Assembly: GCF_002582035.1 (NCBI RefSeq)
Contig: NZ_NUQE01000044.1
Location: 82,545-146,544, forward strand
Direction: 5' to 3'
DNA length: 64,000 nt
Source: Bacillus pseudomycoides
Lineage (GTDB): Bacteria; Bacillota; Bacilli; Bacillales; Bacillaceae_G
This document shows, in pieces, positions 17,413-26,591 of the stretch (position 1 is the first letter of the stretch; every line of letters starts with the position of its first letter). The notes beneath the pieces were generated by a model. It made no database searches, was not told the origin of the DNA, and saw nothing but the letters and a program-made list of their open reading frames with translations. A program made the translations under genes and the position numbers.

Positions 17413-18840
17413 TCATGGAATAATTTCAAAAACAGTACCTTGGTTAAAATCAGTCACTTTCATAGAGCCGTAAACCCCTAAATATAGTTTGGTTTGATCA
17501 AGATTCGCTCCCAAACTAACATAATAAGATGATTGAGACCCAAAATTATAATCGGTTTCAATAACACTAAAATTATTTAGTTTACAATCTGCACTTAAGC
17601 TAGTATAAGCTAAAACCCCTCTAACCGGAGGTCGAGATTCTTCTTTCTGGGCAAAATCTGTAAACACAACGCTTCCCGTTAAATTTGGGATTCCATTCCC
17701 CATATATGGCTGAACTCCTGTAAGTGCAGTTCCTCCAAACTTGTCGGGTCTGGGATCTTTATGAAAATAACTAGTTAAAGGTTGTAGACGCCCTACTAAA
17801 GTTTTTACTGTTTCATTGTAATAAGCAATTGTTTTCTCATCCAAAGTCGGATTTGCAGAACAGCCACTTATAAACGCAGTAGGAAAAGCACCTTCCCACC
17901 CCCGCCAACCAAAATTAATAAGTCCGTCTGGATCAGGAGATCCCATTAAAGAAGCTTGAATAAGCTGAGTAACCGGTATTGGTTTATAATGTACGAATGA
18001 AAAAATCGACTCTACCAAATCCTGTCCAACAATCCCTACATATTTGATATACTGATTATAAAACCTTTGAAATGAAATGCCTGTTATATTACGAACCCCT
18101 TTGGAAATTACCGTAAGCGTTTCCTGAATAGGTACGGGAAGTTCATTAAAACGTGTGACTACGGGTGGATTATTGATAAATGTATTCTTAACTACATCAA
18201 TTTCAATTATTTTACCAGCTATCTCCATATTGTCCTGACTTAAATTAAATGGATCATAGCCTGCTCCACCATCACCAGTTGTTAAAACAAGTTTTCTGGT
18301 TTCAGGTGAAAAATTTAAGCTATTGACACCATTATGATTAAAAAATGGTCTTCTTATGTTAAGTAATGTCCGTCGTTTTTGAGGTTGACTATTCGATTGT
18401 AAAATCCATTCTTCAACTGTATCAATATGATCATATTGAGTTTCTCTATTTATCCACCTTAGGTTTAAAGTACTGGGATCACACGGGTTAGGCTTAAAAT
18501 GTTCAGAAAGAGCCCCTGGACCTTGTGTTCCAGCTACTGAATAATGAAGATAAAACAAACCGTTATAATAAAATTCTGGATGAAATGCTAGTCCTAGCAA
18601 TCCCCGTTCATCATATCCACTACCAGAAACACCTTCTTCAGATTTACCTAATTTTATGATTCGCGGGCGAATATCTAAAAAAGTCCTTATAACTCCGTCT
18701 CCTATGTAAAAGATCTCTCCTATCTGGGTTGCAATAAATAATCTTTCAATTGAGTCACCCGGAAGTATAGTTGTTTTCAAAACAGTGGGTAAATTTATCT
18801 TACTAACAATGGGCCGTAAACTAACCTTAACTTTTATCAA
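17413..18840 (-). CDS. glucose/sorbosone dehydrogenase-like beta-propeller protein
   Basis: 475 residues from a TTG start behind AAGGAG. Family motifs of the GSDH six-bladed propeller are clear: ERGLLGLAFHPEFYYNGLFY, FNHNGVNSLNFSPETRKLVL then TTGDGGAGYDP, and DGLINFGWRGWEGAFP. Relatives are PQQ-dependent soluble aldose dehydrogenases. There is no signal peptide, and a cytoplasmic PQQ enzyme would be unusual, so activity is uncertain. It lies inside the Tn3-type terminal repeats, downstream of the tnpA remnant. A passenger role is inferred. Confidence 0.82.
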   Translation of the reverse strand: MIKVKVSLRPIVSKINLPTVLKTTILPGDSIERLFIATQIGEIFYIGDGVIRTFLDIRPRIIKLGKSEEGVSGSGYDERGLLGLAFHPEFYYNGLFYLHYSVAGTQGPGALSEHFKPNPCDPSTLNLRWINRETQYDHIDTVEEWILQSNSQPQKRRTLLNIRRPFFNHNGVNSLNFSPETRKLVLTTGDGGAGYDPFNLSQDNMEIAGKIIEIDVVKNTFINNPPVVTRFNELPVPIQETLTVISKGVRNITGISFQRFYNQYIKYVGIVGQDLVESIFSFVHYKPIPVTQLIQASLMGSPDPDGLINFGWRGWEGAFPTAFISGCSANPTLDEKTIAYYNETVKTLVGRLQPLTSYFHKDPRPDKFGGTALTGVQPYMGNGIPNLTGSVVFTDFAQKEESRPPVRGVLAYTSLSADCKLNNFSVIETDYNFGSQSSYYVSLGANLDQTKLYLGVYGSMKVTDFNQGTVFEIIP

Positions 18841-18962
18841 CTAACTTTACACTCCTTCTTATTGTTTTCTTTTAAAAGAATATGATTAGAACTGTTCTAT
18901 TAGTATCAAATTAGGACCGTGAGTTTTGGGAAATTACCTTTTAGAATTCAAAAACCCTCTTG

Positions 18963-18986
18963 AACTAACTGGTGCGTTAGTTTAAT
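18963..18986. repeat. short hairpin repeat, copy 1
   Basis: AACTAACTGGTGCGTTAGTT followed by TAATAA. A similar hairpin, AACTAACCTGCTTCGTTAGT, with the same TTTAATAA tail, is at 37433-37459. Confidence 0.45.
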
Positions 18987-19054
18987 AAGCTAAAGTAGCA
19001 ATCATAATAATTATCTTGATTTTTCATAATCGGGTGCTTTTCTGGAGTAACGAA

Positions 19055-19099
19055 AAAAGTCCAATTTCTGAATTTTAATACTGAGAAATTGGGCTTTTT
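19055..19099 (+). terminator. hairpin terminator
   Basis: Arms AAAAGTCCAATTTCT and AGAAATTGGGCTTTT (one G-T pair). It lies just inside the right Tn3-type end. Confidence 0.7.
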
Positions 19100-19113
19100 A
19101 ATACTGTAATTTC

Positions 19114-19151
19114 CTTAACGTTGTAAATCTGCATTTTCCTGACGCTACCCC
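19114..19151 (-). mobile_element. Tn3-family-type 38-bp terminal repeat, right
   Basis: On the minus strand it starts GGGGTAGCGTCAGGAAAATG and ends ACAACGTTAAG at base 38. Length, GGGG start and ACG-TTAAG end are those of Tn3-family terminal repeats. It pairs with the left copy at 14760, enclosing 4.4 kb. Confidence 0.78.
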
Positions 19152-19203
19152 AAAAAGAACAACCCTTTCTCAATATTTAATCGGGAAAAGGCTGTTCTTT
19201 TTT
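19152..19203 (+). terminator. intrinsic terminator
   Basis: AAAAAGAACAACCCTTT and AAAAGGCTGTTCTTTTTT arms, imperfect, just outside the right Tn3-type end. Confidence 0.6.
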
Positions 19204-19367
19204 ATGAAAGATTTGAATTTGTATATAGATTCAATATGTAAGGTAAAAAAGAAAAACAAGAATCTTTTACTAAAGAAAAAGGTTTTTAAAACTTTTTTAA
19301 AAATCGCTCTGTAAAATGCAAAATAGATATTCAAATATTTTTCACAATGATGCAGGAGGTCATGAAT

Positions 19368-19880
19368 ATGGCTAAAATGGGGAACAAAATGATTACACTA
19401 TGCACAGTTGCTGTAGGAATGATTTATACAGCAGGATATATTACTACGGAATCTCCAAAAGCAGAAGTTGAACAAACTTCTCAAAATATAACGGAATCTA
19501 TACCGCAACCTAAGGCATCTTCTAGAACTTCCGATATAACAACTAAAAAGGTTAAAAGTACTTATAAAGATGGGACATATTATGGTCAGGGTGCAAATCA
19601 CATCGGTTCAGTAGCTGTAGCAGTTACAATTCAAAAAGATAAAATTGCATCTGTACAAATTACAGATTGTACCACTTCTTATTCTCAATCTTACATTGAC
19701 GACTTGCCTCAACAAGTTGTGGATCGACAAAGTGCAGATGTAGATGTAGATGTAGTTTCCGGCGCAACAAGAAGTACGGAAGATTTTCAAGAAGCAGTTC
19801 AGAATGCTTTATTACAGGCAAAGCAGGCTAATGTATCTTGTAAAACACAAAATACAGGAAGTGTGACAGGGAATGCATAA
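19368..19880 (+). CDS. membrane-anchored FMN-binding domain protein
   Basis: 170 residues. AGGAGGT (19354-19360) fits the ATG at 19368 better than the upstream in-frame ATGs. A hydrophobic N-terminus (ITLCTVAVGMIYTAGYI) acts as signal anchor, a Ser/Thr linker follows, and residues 62-155 form an FMN_bind domain (PF04205). The flavinylation motif Dxx(S/T)GAT is exact: DVVSGAT, with Thr134 as the likely covalent FMN acceptor. The modifying enzyme ApbE is encoded next, overlapping by 8 bp. The role is extracytoplasmic electron carrier. Confidence 0.88.
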   Translation: MAKMGNKMITLCTVAVGMIYTAGYITTESPKAEVEQTSQNITESIPQPKASSRTSDITTKKVKSTYKDGTYYGQGANHIGSVAVAVTIQKDKIASVQITDCTTSYSQSYIDDLPQQVVDRQSADVDVDVVSGATRSTEDFQEAVQNALLQAKQANVSCKTQNTGSVTGNA

Positions 19881-20802
19881 TCGAATAAGAAAAACATATG
19901 AACAATCCGCCCTTTACATGGGAACAATTATCCATATCAAAGTAGTCACATCACACACAGAAAGATATGTAAAAGAAAAAGTGGAAAAGGCATTTCAAGC
20001 ATTTTACGCTGTAGAAAAAGTATGCAGCCGTTTCAATCATCAGAGTGAACTTCGACGTCTATGCACTCAAAACGGTAAAGCAATCCAAGTCAGTCATATT
20101 CTTTTTGAGGCTGTTCGCTTTGCTTGGCAAGTAGCTGATTTAACGCAAGGAACATTCGATCTAACGTTAGGGCATACGCTTGAGGAGTACGGATTTAACC
20201 GTAACTATTTAACAGGTGAAGAACTTGTTTCATCTAAGGTAGTTCCTGCAAATTATCAAGATTTGATTCTAGATGAAGAAAAACGGACTATTTTGCTAAA
20301 AAAATCGCTTTTATTAGATTTAGGTGCTATAGCCAAAGGATTGGCAGTTGACTTAGCTGTTCAAGAACTACGCGATTTTGAAGGCTTTGTCATCGATGCC
20401 GGTGGAGATCTTTTTTCTAGTGGTACGAATGAAAGGGGAGAACCATGGGTTATTGGTATTCAACATCCTTTCCAAAAGGAAAAAACAATTTGTAACGTTC
20501 AGCTAACCAATCAGGCGATTTGCACTTCTGGCAGCTATGAACGAAAGAGTTCTATTCACATGAACGAGCATCATCTCATACATCCACACTTAGGAACGTC
20601 TCAGTCTGATATCGTAAGCTGCACTGTAATTGCGCCCTTTGCAATGATGGCAGATGCTTTTTCAACAGCAGCTTTTCTATTAGGCAGAAAAGAAGGAGCT
20701 ACATTGCTGAAAAATGTTGATCTTGAAGGTATATGGATTACATCCTCTTTAGACATAAATATGACACAAGGAATGGAGGAATATTTGTATGAACGTGGAT
20801 AA
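19873..20802 (+). CDS. apbE: FAD:protein FMN transferase
   Basis: 309 residues. It transfers FMN from FAD to a Ser/Thr hydroxyl of carrier proteins. ApbE landmarks are DLGAIAKGLAVDLAV and DAGGDLFSSGTNERG, then SGSYER and HLIHPHLGTS, and DAFSTAAFLLG near the end. Its ATG overlaps the stop of the FMN-binding gene and its 3' end overlaps the RnfD-like gene by 14 bp, so the three are translationally coupled. The obvious substrate is Thr134 of the upstream protein. No lipoprotein signal is visible at the N-terminus, unlike many ApbE proteins. Confidence 0.92.
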   Translation: MHNRIRKTYEQSALYMGTIIHIKVVTSHTERYVKEKVEKAFQAFYAVEKVCSRFNHQSELRRLCTQNGKAIQVSHILFEAVRFAWQVADLTQGTFDLTLGHTLEEYGFNRNYLTGEELVSSKVVPANYQDLILDEEKRTILLKKSLLLDLGAIAKGLAVDLAVQELRDFEGFVIDAGGDLFSSGTNERGEPWVIGIQHPFQKEKTICNVQLTNQAICTSGSYERKSSIHMNEHHLIHPHLGTSQSDIVSCTVIAPFAMMADAFSTAAFLLGRKEGATLLKNVDLEGIWITSSLDINMTQGMEEYLYERG

Positions 20803-21709
20803 AAAAGTAAACGTAATGAGCGGGACGGGGCAAAAATATATTCGTACACCAAAAGGATATTTGATCGTGGACGAAACAAGAGAAAGCCGGCAACAAAAGC
20901 GATGCCATAAACCCTTTATGACTCCTAAAAGACTCGTCTTAGTTATGCTGTTTTTATTAATGTTAATAGCTCAGGTAAATATGACCAATTATACTGGTCT
21001 TGTTCATGCGGGAATTTCAGCTTCAACTGCAATGTTCATAGATACTTTAATTGCTGTGCTAAAAAAACGAAAACTCACATTTCCTGATGGAGCTGCTATA
21101 ACAGGCCTGATTGCTGCACTCGTATTAAGTCCAATGGTTTCCTCGTATATTTCAGCATTAACGGCAGCGATTGCAATTGTATCGAAACATCTATTTACAA
21201 TTAAGAAAAAACCTATATTTAATCCTGCTGCCTTCGGATTACTTGTTACAGCTGTTTTGTTTTCAAGCGGACAGAGTTGGTGGGGAGGACTATCTATGCT
21301 TCCTACTTGGTGCATTATGTTTGTATGTATCACAGGATTTTTTGTAACACAGAAAGTAAATAAATTTCCACAAGTTTTTTCATTTTTAGGTGTTTATTTT
21401 CTTATACTTTTGATTATAGGAATTACAGGAACTGCAAATGTGGGGGATATGCTAAGAGTCCCTTATATAAATTCAACCTTATTCTTAGCATTCTTTATGC
21501 TTACTGATCCACCGACTTCTCTAGGAAATTATAAAGATCAAGTTATATTCGGGATTATTACAGCAATAGCAAGTATAGTTTCTTATATGATGTTTGGAGG
21601 GTTAATTTTTCTATTAGTAGGCATATTGATTGCAAATGGATGGAAAACATTAAAAATTTCTAAAAACAAAAAAACAACACATGCATCATCAGCTTCACCA
21701 GCTATTTAA
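20789..21709 (+). CDS. RnfD/NqrB-like integral membrane protein
   Basis: 306 residues with about eight to ten membrane helices. FPDGAAITGLIAALVLSP, KKPIFNPAAFGLL and FMLTDPPTSLGN match conserved stretches of RnfD/NqrB electron-transport subunits. With an FMN-binding protein and ApbE in the same operon, it probably moves electrons between membrane carriers and the flavinylated protein outside. The other Rnf/Nqr subunits are not present here, so this is a reduced system. The start follows GGAATGGAGGAATATTT. Confidence 0.82.
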   Translation: MNVDKKVNVMSGTGQKYIRTPKGYLIVDETRESRQQKRCHKPFMTPKRLVLVMLFLLMLIAQVNMTNYTGLVHAGISASTAMFIDTLIAVLKKRKLTFPDGAAITGLIAALVLSPMVSSYISALTAAIAIVSKHLFTIKKKPIFNPAAFGLLVTAVLFSSGQSWWGGLSMLPTWCIMFVCITGFFVTQKVNKFPQVFSFLGVYFLILLIIGITGTANVGDMLRVPYINSTLFLAFFMLTDPPTSLGNYKDQVIFGIITAIASIVSYMMFGGLIFLLVGILIANGWKTLKISKNKKTTHASSASPAI

Positions 21710-21760
21710 GCTTACAAGCTGATCATATCCGTATTTAAAAATACTTAGTTCTATATCAAT

Positions 21761-21804
21761 AAAGGGTGTCAAGTTATAGGAAGTAGGTCCTTTTGACACC
21801 CTTT
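21761..21804. terminator. bidirectional terminator
   Basis: Perfect AAAGGGTGTCAA and TTGACACCCTTT arms between the flavin operon and the convergent kinase gene. Confidence 0.85.
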
Positions 21805-21809
21805 ATTAG

Positions 21810-23066
21810 TTATACCGGGAATTTAAGGGTAACACATGTCCCTTTATGCCGTTCACTCCGTATTTTTATTTCTCCATTATGAGCGTCCGTAATCCACTTA
21901 GCTATGGACAAACCTAACCCTGTTCCGCCTTCAGAACGCGTTCTGCTCTTATCACTACGATAGAAGCGGTCAAAGATATGAGGCAGTTCTTCGCTTGAAA
22001 TACCAATACCTGTATCTTCTATTATAATAGTGGCAAAATTTCCATCTTTGTTGCATGTAACTTTGATTTGTCCATTCTTAACATTGTATTTCATGGCATT
22101 ATCCATCAAAATAACGAGCAACTGATGTATCCGTTCTTTATCTCCTTTATACATGAGTTGCTTGTCGACATCTTCAATGATTGCAATATTTTGCAGCTCT
22201 GCAATTGGTTCAAATTGATGAATGATTGTACTGACTAATTCACCTATTGCAAACTCCTTCTTTTGAATAAGTAGCTGATTCGAATCTGTTTTTGCGAGAG
22301 TCAGCAGATCTGATACAAGTTTATTCATTCTCTTTACTTCTTGCAGTACTTTATAAATCGTCATGCTTTCTTGTTCAATTGTATATTGCGGATGACGGAA
22401 TAATAATTCTAAGTGTGTCTGGATAACAGACAACGGTGTTCGAAGTTCGTGGGAAGCATCCGCTGCGAACTGAGTTTGTTTTTCCCAAGATTTTTGAATC
22501 GGCACAAGTGAACGATTTGCTAAAAACCATCCTATAAAGAAAGAAATAATTACCCCCGCAAGGCAGCCTCCTATAGTCAATATAAGTAAGTTTTGCAGTA
22601 TAGTCACCTCAGAATCTATATTTAAGACAATCTCAACCGTATGAGCCGATTTCATGCCAATATCCTCCAAATAACTGGATGGTGGCTCAAACTTAAGGAT
22701 ACGATAACTATGCTTATTGATTGTTTGTGTCCATAGTTTGTTGTCCTGAAATCGAGAAGGAGAGAAATCATTAATATCGTTAGAAAAGACAGCATTTTCA
22801 GGTATGCTTTTTATGAAATTTCCGTTTTCATTCCAAAATAAGTACACGATTTTTCGTTCTGATGCTCGTTTGGATTCATGTTCGTTCACGACATGTTTCA
22901 TGCCTTCTTGCTGTATTTCTTCAGACACACTAGCAAGCTTCGAATCAATCTCCGTATAAATAAAATGATTCATGTATACATACAAAACAATACCGAATAC
23001 ACATAAAATCAATGAAAAAACAACCGTATTTAAGGTAACAAGTTGCATCTTTGTTTTTTTAAACAT
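21810..23066 (-). CDS. sensor histidine kinase
   Basis: 418 residues from the ATG at 23066, which overlaps the end of the regulator gene by 8 bases and has AAAGGA upstream. TM1 is at residues 10-32 and TM2 at about 158-180, with a 125-residue extracytoplasmic sensor between. The H-box is FAADASHELRTPLS with His206. N, G1 and G2 boxes follow as NAMKYN, DTGIGI and GGTGLGL. There is no obvious HAMP. It forms a two-component system with the OmpR-type regulator and is convergent with the flavin operon. The signal is unknown. Confidence 0.9.
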   Translation of the reverse strand: MFKKTKMQLVTLNTVVFSLILCVFGIVLYVYMNHFIYTEIDSKLASVSEEIQQEGMKHVVNEHESKRASERKIVYLFWNENGNFIKSIPENAVFSNDINDFSPSRFQDNKLWTQTINKHSYRILKFEPPSSYLEDIGMKSAHTVEIVLNIDSEVTILQNLLILTIGGCLAGVIISFFIGWFLANRSLVPIQKSWEKQTQFAADASHELRTPLSVIQTHLELLFRHPQYTIEQESMTIYKVLQEVKRMNKLVSDLLTLAKTDSNQLLIQKKEFAIGELVSTIIHQFEPIAELQNIAIIEDVDKQLMYKGDKERIHQLLVILMDNAMKYNVKNGQIKVTCNKDGNFATIIIEDTGIGISSEELPHIFDRFYRSDKSRTRSEGGTGLGLSIAKWITDAHNGEIKIRSERHKGTCVTLKFPV

Positions 23067-23742
23067 CTTGTTCATTTCCTTTGAATATAAAACCGACACC
23101 ACGTACGGTATGAATAAACGATTCATCATGAAATGCGTTTAATTTCTTTCTCAGATGATGCACATATACATCTACAACACCGAGCCCTACATCAGAATCT
23201 AAACCCCAAATACGACTGAAAATTTGATCGCGGATTAAGATTTGTTCTTTATTTCGTATAAAATATTCAAGTAGTTCATATTCCTTAGTAGTCAAGTATA
23301 ATTTATTGCCATCTATATATCCATCATGTTCTTGTATGTGTAATTGGATAGGACCATAGGAAAAATTATGTTCTCCAATCGTTCCTTTTTCTCTTAACAG
23401 TACACGTATTCTTGCAAGCAGCTCTGGTACTGCAAACGGCTTAATCAAATAATCATCTGCGCCAACATCTAAACCTTTTACACGGTCTTCTACACTATCT
23501 TTAGCAGTAAGAAGAAGAATAGGAGTTTTAACAGAAGCAGTACGTAATTCTTTCACAATTTCAAATCCGTTAAGTTCTGGTAGCATAATATCTAAAATAA
23601 TAGCATCGTAAATACTTTGTTTAGCCATGAATAACCCTACATCACCAGCTACAGCGCAATCAATTTCATATCCTTCTTCTTGTAAAACTGCCACAATTCC
23701 TTCTAGAAGAGGCTGATCATCTTCAATTACTAAAATCTTCAT
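23059..23742 (-). CDS. OmpR/PhoB-family response regulator
   Basis: 227 residues from the ATG at 23742 (MKILVIEDD); an alternative ATG is three codons earlier. The receiver has the acidic pair ED, phospho-acceptor Asp51 in ILDIMLPE, Thr in LLLTAKD and Lys in DDYLIKPFAVPEL. The DNA-binding winged helix ends YVHHLRKKLN then TVRGVGFIFKG. It overlaps the kinase start. Regulation of the neighbouring flavin operon is possible but not shown. Confidence 0.92.
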   Translation of the reverse strand: MKILVIEDDQPLLEGIVAVLQEEGYEIDCAVAGDVGLFMAKQSIYDAIILDIMLPELNGFEIVKELRTASVKTPILLLTAKDSVEDRVKGLDVGADDYLIKPFAVPELLARIRVLLREKGTIGEHNFSYGPIQLHIQEHDGYIDGNKLYLTTKEYELLEYFIRNKEQILIRDQIFSRIWGLDSDVGLGVVDVYVHHLRKKLNAFHDESFIHTVRGVGFIFKGNEQDV

Positions 23743-24099
23743 TATGTCCATCCATTCCGTTAGTTTTTAGTTATATACCCGTTATTATATCGGATTCATG
23801 TCCCAATGTATAAAGGGAATAGTTATTTCACAAGAAAGCCATATAAATTGAATGAAGAGCTTAAAATAATCATAAAAAGAGGAAGTACATTATAAGAATG
23901 TATAAATAAATGTACACCAAGGGAATGAAAAAGTATGCGTGTTTAAATTACAAGAGAAGTATAAAAAATCTTATTGGTTTCAAGTTCTACTCAAATTCCC
24001 CAATCGTTTCTTTCTAATATAAAGAAGATGAAACATCACCGCGTGCATGAATACCATCTCATATATTTTGAAATTAAATTTTATAATTAAAATAAAATA
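23743..24099. other. gene-free divergent intergenic region
   Basis: No gene supported. It separates the regulator promoter from the murQ promoter. Very AT-rich at its right end. Confidence 0.4.
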
Positions 24100-24154
24100 T
24101 TGAAATTATATTTTAATAATGTTATGCTGAAACCAACAAAAGAAAGCGGTTTCA
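24100..24154 (+). promoter_or_regulatory. murQ promoter with cre-like operator
   Basis: TTGAAA (24100-24105), 17 bases, TATGCT (24123-24128) form a sigma-A-like promoter. AGAAAGCGGTTTCA (24141-24154) matches the symmetrical cre consensus TGAAAGCGCTTTCA at 11 of 14 positions. It falls just after the expected transcript start, the position where CcpA represses. Consistent with MurNAc use being catabolite-repressed. Inferred, not measured. Confidence 0.6.
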
Positions 24155-24177
24155 ATAAATGGATAAGGGTGATGAAT

Positions 24178-25065
24178 ATGCTAGAAAATTTAATAACCGA
24201 AACACGCAATAAGAAAACAATGAATTTAGACGAAATGTCAACAATTGATCTTTTAACAATCATGAATGAAGAAGATACGAAAGTCGCAGAAGCGGTGAAA
24301 CAAGAACTCCCACAAATCGCCAAAGCAGTTGAAGCGATTGTTGCAGCAAAAAGAAAAGGCGGCCGCTTAATATATATAGGGGCTGGAACTAGCGGACGTA
24401 TTGGTTTGTTAGATGCGGTTGAATGTCCTCCAACATTCGGAACATATCCAGAAGAAGTAATTGGATTAATCGCTGGTGGTGAAAAAGCCTTCATTAAAGC
24501 AGTAGAAGGTGCAGAAGACAGTAAAGAATTAGGTATTCAAGACTTAAAAAGTATTAATTTAACAAACAAAGATATTGTAGTAGGAATTGCAGCAAGCGGC
24601 CGAACTCCATACGTTATTGGTGGATTGGAATATGCAAATTCAATTGGTACACAAACAGTCGCAGTATGCTGTAACAAAGGCTCAGCAGTAGGAAAAGTCG
24701 CAAACATTGCCATTGAAGTAGTAAACGGACCAGAAGTATTAACTGGTTCAACTCGCTTAAAAGCAGGCACATCACAAAAATTAATTTGTAATATGCTTTC
24801 AACAGCCTCTATGGTAGGAATCGGGAAAGTGTATGGGAATTTAATGGTTGATGTTCAACTAACAAATGAAAAGTTAGTAGAGCGTGCAAAGCGTATCGTG
24901 ATGGAAGCAACATCTTGCGATTATGAAACAGCTGAAACCTACTTAGTAAAAGCAGATAATAAGCCTAAAATCGCGATTGTAATGATTTTGACAGGATTTT
25001 CAAAAGAAGAAGCAATGAAGAAATTAGAAGAAACGCAAGGATTTGTTAGACAAGCATTAAAATAA
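24178..25065 (+). CDS. murQ: N-acetylmuramic acid 6-phosphate etherase
   Basis: 295 residues, the family length. It cleaves the D-lactyl ether of MurNAc-6-P to GlcNAc-6-P in peptidoglycan recycling. It carries a SIS sugar-phosphate fold with GAGTSGRIGLLDAVECPPTF and GVGAS-like GIAASGRTPYVIGGLEYA, plus GSTRLKAGTSQKLI. The start MLENLITETRN is the conserved N-terminus, so the ATG at 24178 is used rather than the longer frame from 24100. First gene of murQ-murP-murR. Confidence 0.94.
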   Translation: MLENLITETRNKKTMNLDEMSTIDLLTIMNEEDTKVAEAVKQELPQIAKAVEAIVAAKRKGGRLIYIGAGTSGRIGLLDAVECPPTFGTYPEEVIGLIAGGEKAFIKAVEGAEDSKELGIQDLKSINLTNKDIVVGIAASGRTPYVIGGLEYANSIGTQTVAVCCNKGSAVGKVANIAIEVVNGPEVLTGSTRLKAGTSQKLICNMLSTASMVGIGKVYGNLMVDVQLTNEKLVERAKRIVMEATSCDYETAETYLVKADNKPKIAIVMILTGFSKEEAMKKLEETQGFVRQALK

Positions 25066-25081
25066 CCGAAAAGAGGGAGAC

Positions 25082-26509
25082 ATGATGAACAAATATTATA
25101 GCATGGCATCTCAAATTTTAGATGCGGTTGGTGGTAGTGCAAATGTTTCAACATATACAAACTGCATGACACGTCTTCGTGTTACACCTGTAGATCGTAA
25201 TTTAATTAATGAAGAAGCATTAAAACAGATTGATGGGGTTCTTGGTACTGTTGATGATGAAACATACCAAATTATCCTTGGGCCAGGTGTTGTAACAAAA
25301 GTAGCAGAACAATTCGGTATTGTATTAGCAGAGAAAAAAGGAAAAGGTGTTTCTTCAAAAGCTTCTTCTGCAGAAGAACTACAAGCAAAAGGTGCAGACA
25401 TCAAGGCAGAATTAAAGAAAAAGAATAATACACCTTTAAAAAATTCTTTAAGAAAAGTTGGAAACATTTTCATTCCCATTATACCAGCATTCGTTGGAGC
25501 GGGTTTAATTGCTGGTATTGCTTCTATTCTATTAAATAATATTACTGCAGGAAATTTAGACAAAGAAACTTGGGGACAATACGTAACAGTTTTAAATGTG
25601 ATTAAAAATGCACTTTTTAGTTATTTAGTAATTTATGTCGGCATTAATGCAGCAAAAGAATTCGATGCAACACCAGCACTTGGTGGAGTAATCGGTGGTA
25701 TTACCCTTTTAAATGGCATGACGCCAGAAAATCCAATTACTAATATCTTTACTGGTCAGCCGTTAACACCAGGACAAGGTGGAGTTATTGGTGTATTATT
25801 AGCTGTTTGGATCTTAGCATTTGCGGAAAAGAAATTACGTAAAGTGATCCCCGATGCAATTGATATCATTGTGACACCTACAATCGCATTATTAATTGTA
25901 GGGCTTGTAACAATTTTCTTAATCATGCCATTTGCAGGATTCATTTCAGATAACTTAATTGGTGCTATAAATTGGGTATTATTACGCGGTGGTGCATTTG
26001 CAGGATTTGTACTTGGTGCAACATTCTTACCACTTGTTATGTTAGGATTACACCAAATATTAATACCAATTCATATTGAAATGATTAATACAACAGGTAT
26101 GACACAATTACTTCCTATTCTTGCGATGGCAGGAGCTGGGCAAGTTGGTGCAGCAATCGCATTATGGGTTCGCTGCCGTAAAAATAAATCTTTAAGAAAT
26201 GTAATCAAAGGCGCACTCCCAGTAGGAATTCTCGGAATTGGGGAACCGTTAATTTACGGTGTTACATTACCATTAGGCCGTCCTTTTATCACCGCATGTA
26301 TCGGTGGAGGTATTGGAGGAGCAGTCATCGCATTACTTGGTAACGTTGGTGCAATTGCGATCGGTCCATCTGGTGTGGCATTAATTCCTTTAATTGCTGG
26401 TGGAGTATGGTGGAAATACGTCATTGGATTATGTGCAGGATACATCGGTGGGTTTCTCGTAACCTATTTCTTCGGTGTACCAAAGGAAGCGATGACGGAA
26501 CAAGAATAA
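25082..26509 (+). CDS. murP: PTS EIIBC component, N-acetylmuramic-acid type
   Basis: 475 residues. The N-terminal EIIB domain has the phospho-Cys in YTNCMTRLRVTP (residue 28). A Gln/Lys linker leads to an EIIC domain of about ten helices (PIIPAFVGAGLIAG, then GIGEPLIYGVTLPLGRPF). There is no EIIA domain, so a shared glucose-type EIIA must phosphorylate it, as for MurP. It imports MurNAc as MurNAc-6-P, the MurQ substrate. It is 16 bp after murQ. Substrate call rests on context. Confidence 0.88.
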   Translation: MMNKYYSMASQILDAVGGSANVSTYTNCMTRLRVTPVDRNLINEEALKQIDGVLGTVDDETYQIILGPGVVTKVAEQFGIVLAEKKGKGVSSKASSAEELQAKGADIKAELKKKNNTPLKNSLRKVGNIFIPIIPAFVGAGLIAGIASILLNNITAGNLDKETWGQYVTVLNVIKNALFSYLVIYVGINAAKEFDATPALGGVIGGITLLNGMTPENPITNIFTGQPLTPGQGGVIGVLLAVWILAFAEKKLRKVIPDAIDIIVTPTIALLIVGLVTIFLIMPFAGFISDNLIGAINWVLLRGGAFAGFVLGATFLPLVMLGLHQILIPIHIEMINTTGMTQLLPILAMAGAGQVGAAIALWVRCRKNKSLRNVIKGALPVGILGIGEPLIYGVTLPLGRPFITACIGGGIGGAVIALLGNVGAIAIGPSGVALIPLIAGGVWWKYVIGLCAGYIGGFLVTYFFGVPKEAMTEQE

Positions 26510-26518
26510 TATATCTTA

Positions 26519-26558
26519 AAAAGTACGATTAGACTTTTGGTCAATCGTACTTTTTTTA
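26519..26558 (+). terminator. intrinsic terminator
   Basis: AAAGTACGATT and AATCGTACTTT arms with eight T's, after murP and before the broken regulator. Confidence 0.82.
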
Positions 26559-26591
26559 TATAATAAGAACAAATGAAAAGGAGCTGACAGA

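Noticed and set aside
14760-19151. A complete, active Tn3 transposon
   Set aside because: The transposase is reduced to about 60 codons, no resolvase or res site was seen, the left repeat is incomplete and no target duplication is visible.
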